DNA from: an uncultured Synergistaceae bacterium
GTDB lineage: Bacteria; Synergistota; Synergistia; Synergistales; Aminobacteriaceae
DNA length: 7,816 bases
Direction: 5' to 3'
Assembly (NCBI GenBank): GCA_937870605.1
Contig: CALMZW010000146.1
Location: forward strand, 1-7,816
The notes beneath the pieces were generated by a model, which worked only from the letters and a program-made list of their open reading frames with translations, had not been told where the DNA came from and did not search any database. The translations under genes and the position numbers were made by a program. Every line of letters starts with the position of its first letter. Positions within the stretch are counted from its first letter, which is position 1. This document shows, piece after piece, positions 6,368 through 7,816 of this stretch.

Positions 6368-7090
6368 TCAGCGCTTGCCGTACACGTCTTTGGGATTCCA
6401 CTCTTTCCAGACGTTGCCCACGAGTCCGATCCCCGGCTTCAGGACCTTGCCGCCCGGTTTCCAACCCGAAGGCGTCACCTCTCCGCCCTTGGTGTTGCGA
6501 ACGTGCTGGAAGGCCTGAATCTGCCGCAGCGTCTCGTCGACGTTGCGCCCTACGGGAGGCGTCAGGACTTCCATGCCCTGGATCACTCCGTCGGGGTCGA
6601 TGATGAATCGTCCCCTGACATCGACACCGGCGACTTCATCGTACACGCCGTACGCGCGCCCGATCGCTCCGCCGCCGTCAGAGCCCATCGCGAACGGAAC
6701 GCCGCCGTCGACCATCTTCGACAGTTCGACATCGTTCCATACCTTGTGAACGAACTGGCTGTCGACACTGATGGAAATCACTTCGACTCCCAGCGCCTGG
6801 AACTCGGAATATTTATCGGCGACCGCCGATACTTCCGTCGCTCAGACGAAGCTGAAGTCCCCGGGGTAGAAGCAGACGACAACCCACTTTCCAAGGAACG
6901 ATGACAGCGACACGGGGACAAAGCTTCCCTTGTGGTACGCAGGCGCCGTGAAATCCGGAGCCTTTCTTCCGACCATGATCGTCATTCCCTTCGCCTCCTT
7001 CTTCGGTTCTTCCCGAGCGCCCGTTTCGGCGCTCTCCATCGCGGCGACGACCGCCGCCGGCCGCTCGCAACTCGCCTTTCCCTCCTGCAT
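6368..7090 (-). CDS. prxU: Selenocysteine peroxiredoxin (AhpC/Prx1-like)
   Basis: The 240-residue protein is read through an in-frame TGA (6842-6844) as Sec83. The active-site motif P-x-x-x-T-x-x-C appears as P76-G-D-F-S80-F-V-U83, followed in frame by ATEVSAVADKYSEF. The catalytic Arg is R161 (GRFIIDPDG). Peroxiredoxins reduce H2O2 and organic peroxides; the selenol replaces the peroxidatic thiol. A SECIS-like hairpin follows at 6814-6831. The 2-Cys resolving motif EVCPxxW is EVTPSGW here (T206), and no Cys follows Sec83, so recycling must use an external thiol or C8/C73. The start at 7090 has GGAGGG 7 bases upstream. An internal ATG at 6985 (MTIMVGRKAPDF, M36) also has GGAGG 8 bases upstream and would give the usual family length (205 residues, Sec48). 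A polyferredoxin gene lies upstream and the YeeE pair downstream. Confidence 0.93.
6814..6831 (-). promoter_or_regulatory. prxU: Bacterial SECIS element of the peroxiredoxin
   Basis: Eleven nt after the TGA the minus strand forms a perfect seven-pair stem with a GGUC tetraloop (TATCGGC-GGTC-GCCGATA). The GGUC is at nt 18-21 after UGA, nearly the same place as in E. coli fdhF (19-22). Flanking GGAA (6833-6836) and TTCC (6806-6809) could form a lower stem across an internal loop. Confidence 0.85.
6994..6998 (-). promoter_or_regulatory. prxU: Internal ribosome-site-like GGAGG before the second prx start
   Basis: GGAGG lies 8 bases before the in-frame ATG at 6985 on the minus strand. With the stronger AAGGAGGG before 7090 it leaves two credible starts; both forms contain the whole catalytic domain. 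Confidence 0.5.
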
Positions 7091-7097
7091 GTGGAAT

Positions 7098-7103
7098 CCC
7101 TCC
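7098..7103 (-). promoter_or_regulatory. prxU: Ribosome binding site of prx, upstream start
   Basis: GGAGGG, within AAAAGGAGGG, lies 7 bases before the ATG at 7090 on the minus strand. This is the best ribosome site of the right half of the window and the reason for the longer start. Confidence 0.7.
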
Positions 7104-7133
7104 TTTTACACCACGAAATTACTCTATATGGGT

Positions 7134-7139
7134 ATTATA
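7134..7139 (-). promoter_or_regulatory. -10 element (TATAAT) of the prx/YeeE transcript
   Basis: A perfect TATAAT on the minus strand lies 43 bp before the prx ATG in an AT-rich island. The sequence 17 bp upstream (TTCTTC, 7157-7162) matches the -35 consensus poorly. The promoter may be weak or activator-dependent. It sits just after the polyferredoxin terminator-like hairpin. Confidence 0.55.
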
Positions 7140-7154
7140 CATCAAACATCCGGA

Positions 7155-7180
7155 AAGAAGAAACCCCGGTGTTACGGGTT
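7155..7180 (-). terminator. Terminator-like hairpin overlapping the polyferredoxin stop codon
   Basis: On the minus strand AACCCG pairs with CGGGGTT (one bulged base, 6-nt loop spanning the TAA stop). The pyrimidine tract TTTCTTCTTT follows. The short stem makes it a moderate candidate. Together with the TATAAT just downstream it suggests prx has its own transcript. Confidence 0.45.
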
Positions 7181-7816
7181 CGTGTTCTGTGCGCCCGTTC
7201 GTTTCAGATAGTCGCCGACCGACTCCCGGATCTTTTCGTCGTTGACTCCCGGCAACTTCTTGATCGAAACATCCCGGGACACGGACTCCGGAAGCCCCGC
7301 GGCCGAAATGAAGACGTCTTCGGGCAGCTTCACGGCCTTCGCGGCCTGTGCGATGGTCATCCATCCGAAGATCGAATCCGCCGGGGCGCTCTGCGTCGTC
7401 TTCGGCGATGCGTAGGTCGCCCAAAGCCCCGTCGCCCTCGCGCCTCCCCAGACGCCGAGAAACAGCGCGACGCCGAGAAGTCCGACGAAAACGACCGAAT
7501 GGCCGCTCCGGGCGGTCCCGAAGCGCAGCGTATCCGGGACGGCGCAACGTTCGGCGCACTGTCCGCACGCCAGGCATTCGGCGCTCGTCACGACCGGAAC
7601 AGACTCGGGATCGAGTCCGACGGGACATGCGCGGCCGCAGGCATGACAGTTGACGCAGCGGGCTTCGTTCCGCCGGATCTTCACGAGGCTCAGCTTCTGG
7701 ATAATCGCAAGAACGCCTCCGAGGGGACAGAGGTAGCGGCACCAGAATCGTTCGATGCCGACAAAGCTTGCGAAAATCACGGCCCCGAAGAGAACCGAGA
7801 ACCCCCACGGGCTTTC
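7172..7816 (-). CDS. Membrane 4Fe-4S polyferredoxin (NapH/NosR/CcoG-like), C-terminal part
   Basis: The frame is open at the right edge, so the N-terminal membrane segments are missing; 214 residues remain (numbered from the edge). It begins ESPWG, with a membrane segment and the family motif F-W-C26-R-Y-L-C30-P-L-G. Two 4Fe-4S cluster motifs follow: C54-x2-C57-x2-C60-x3-C64-P, and C81-x2-C84-x2-C87-x3-C91 with Ala in place of the usual Pro. A transmembrane helix at about 108-130 leads to a tail of about 85 residues containing a helical segment (TIAQAAKAVKLPEDVF...) that should face the other side of the membrane. Such proteins pass electrons between the quinone pool and periplasmic or cytoplasmic partners; the exact partner is unknown. 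It ends 81 bp before the selenocysteine peroxiredoxin, so a role in supplying electrons to thiol/selenol redox is possible but only inferred. The GTG at 7780 is not the start, since the frame and motif continue upstream. Confidence 0.9.
   Translation of the reverse strand, partial: ESPWGFSVLFGAVIFASFVGIERFWCRYLCPLGGVLAIIQKLSLVKIRRNEARCVNCHACGRACPVGLDPESVPVVTSAECLACGQCAERCAVPDTLRFGTARSGHSVVFVGLLGVALFLGVWGGARATGLWATYASPKTTQSAPADSIFGWMTIAQAAKAVKLPEDVFISAAGLPESVSRDVSIKKLPGVNDEKIRESVGDYLKRTGAQNTNP

Noticed and set aside
6368..6370. The prx terminal TGA as another Sec codon
   Set aside because: The following hairpin has no GGUC loop and looks like a terminator, the extension resembles nothing in the family, and the protein is already of full length.
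5889..6464. YeeE ORF ending at 5889 as a truncated gene or pseudogene
   Set aside because: The codon is TGA at a conserved Cys, the motif and final helix continue in the same frame, and a SECIS-like hairpin follows. Sec decoding explains it better than truncation.
6842..6844. Frameshift or split of the peroxiredoxin into two genes
   Set aside because: Both halves are in the same frame with no missing residue, and the only interruption is TGA at the peroxidatic Cys.
7120..7142. Fur- or PerR-like box in the AT-rich sequence before prx
   Set aside because: Tempting for a peroxidase gene, but there is no symmetric match to either consensus; only the TATAAT box is supported.

Overview
The window is GC-rich, gene-dense bacterial DNA with eight protein genes: six on the minus strand and two on the plus strand. 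The two outermost genes run off the window edges. Strong GGAGG-type ribosome sites, sigma70-like promoters, a periplasmic and Fe-S redox repertoire, and in-frame UGA codons read as selenocysteine all suggest an anaerobic or microaerophilic, selenoprotein-using bacterium. A Desulfobacterota (delta-proteobacteria)-like organism is my best guess, but this is inferred from gene content, not from a marker gene.

Left part (1-1297). A minus-strand exported von Willebrand A protein, cut by the left edge, is divergent from a two-gene plus-strand operon. That operon encodes a 65-residue membrane protein with one H-x13-H helix (heme-b-like) and an exported protein resembling superoxide reductase/desulfoferrodoxin with an altered metal site. 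The divergent spacer holds a perfect TATAAT box and three exact TGTCA repeats spaced 11 bp apart.

Middle (1298-5103). A TTGACG-17-GACAAT promoter drives a glutamine-dependent NAD+ synthetase (nadE) with an unusual N-terminal HTH-like extension. nadE is followed after 9 bp by a CPA1-type K+/H+ antiporter with a TrkA-C domain (nhaP2). The antiporter converges on the left operon.

Right part (5201-7816). On the minus strand, in transcription order, lie a membrane polyferredoxin (NapH/NosR/CcoG-like C-terminal part), a peroxiredoxin and two YeeE/YedE half-transporters. The peroxiredoxin and the first YeeE protein are each interrupted by an in-frame TGA exactly where the family has its key cysteine. 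Each TGA is followed at the expected distance by a stem-loop with a GGUC motif at its apex, the hallmark of the bacterial SECIS. I therefore annotate both as full-length selenoproteins, not as broken genes. A perfect 11-bp terminator closes the unit. Together these genes look like a thiol/selenol module: electron delivery at the membrane, peroxide reduction, and uptake of a sulfur (or selenium) compound.
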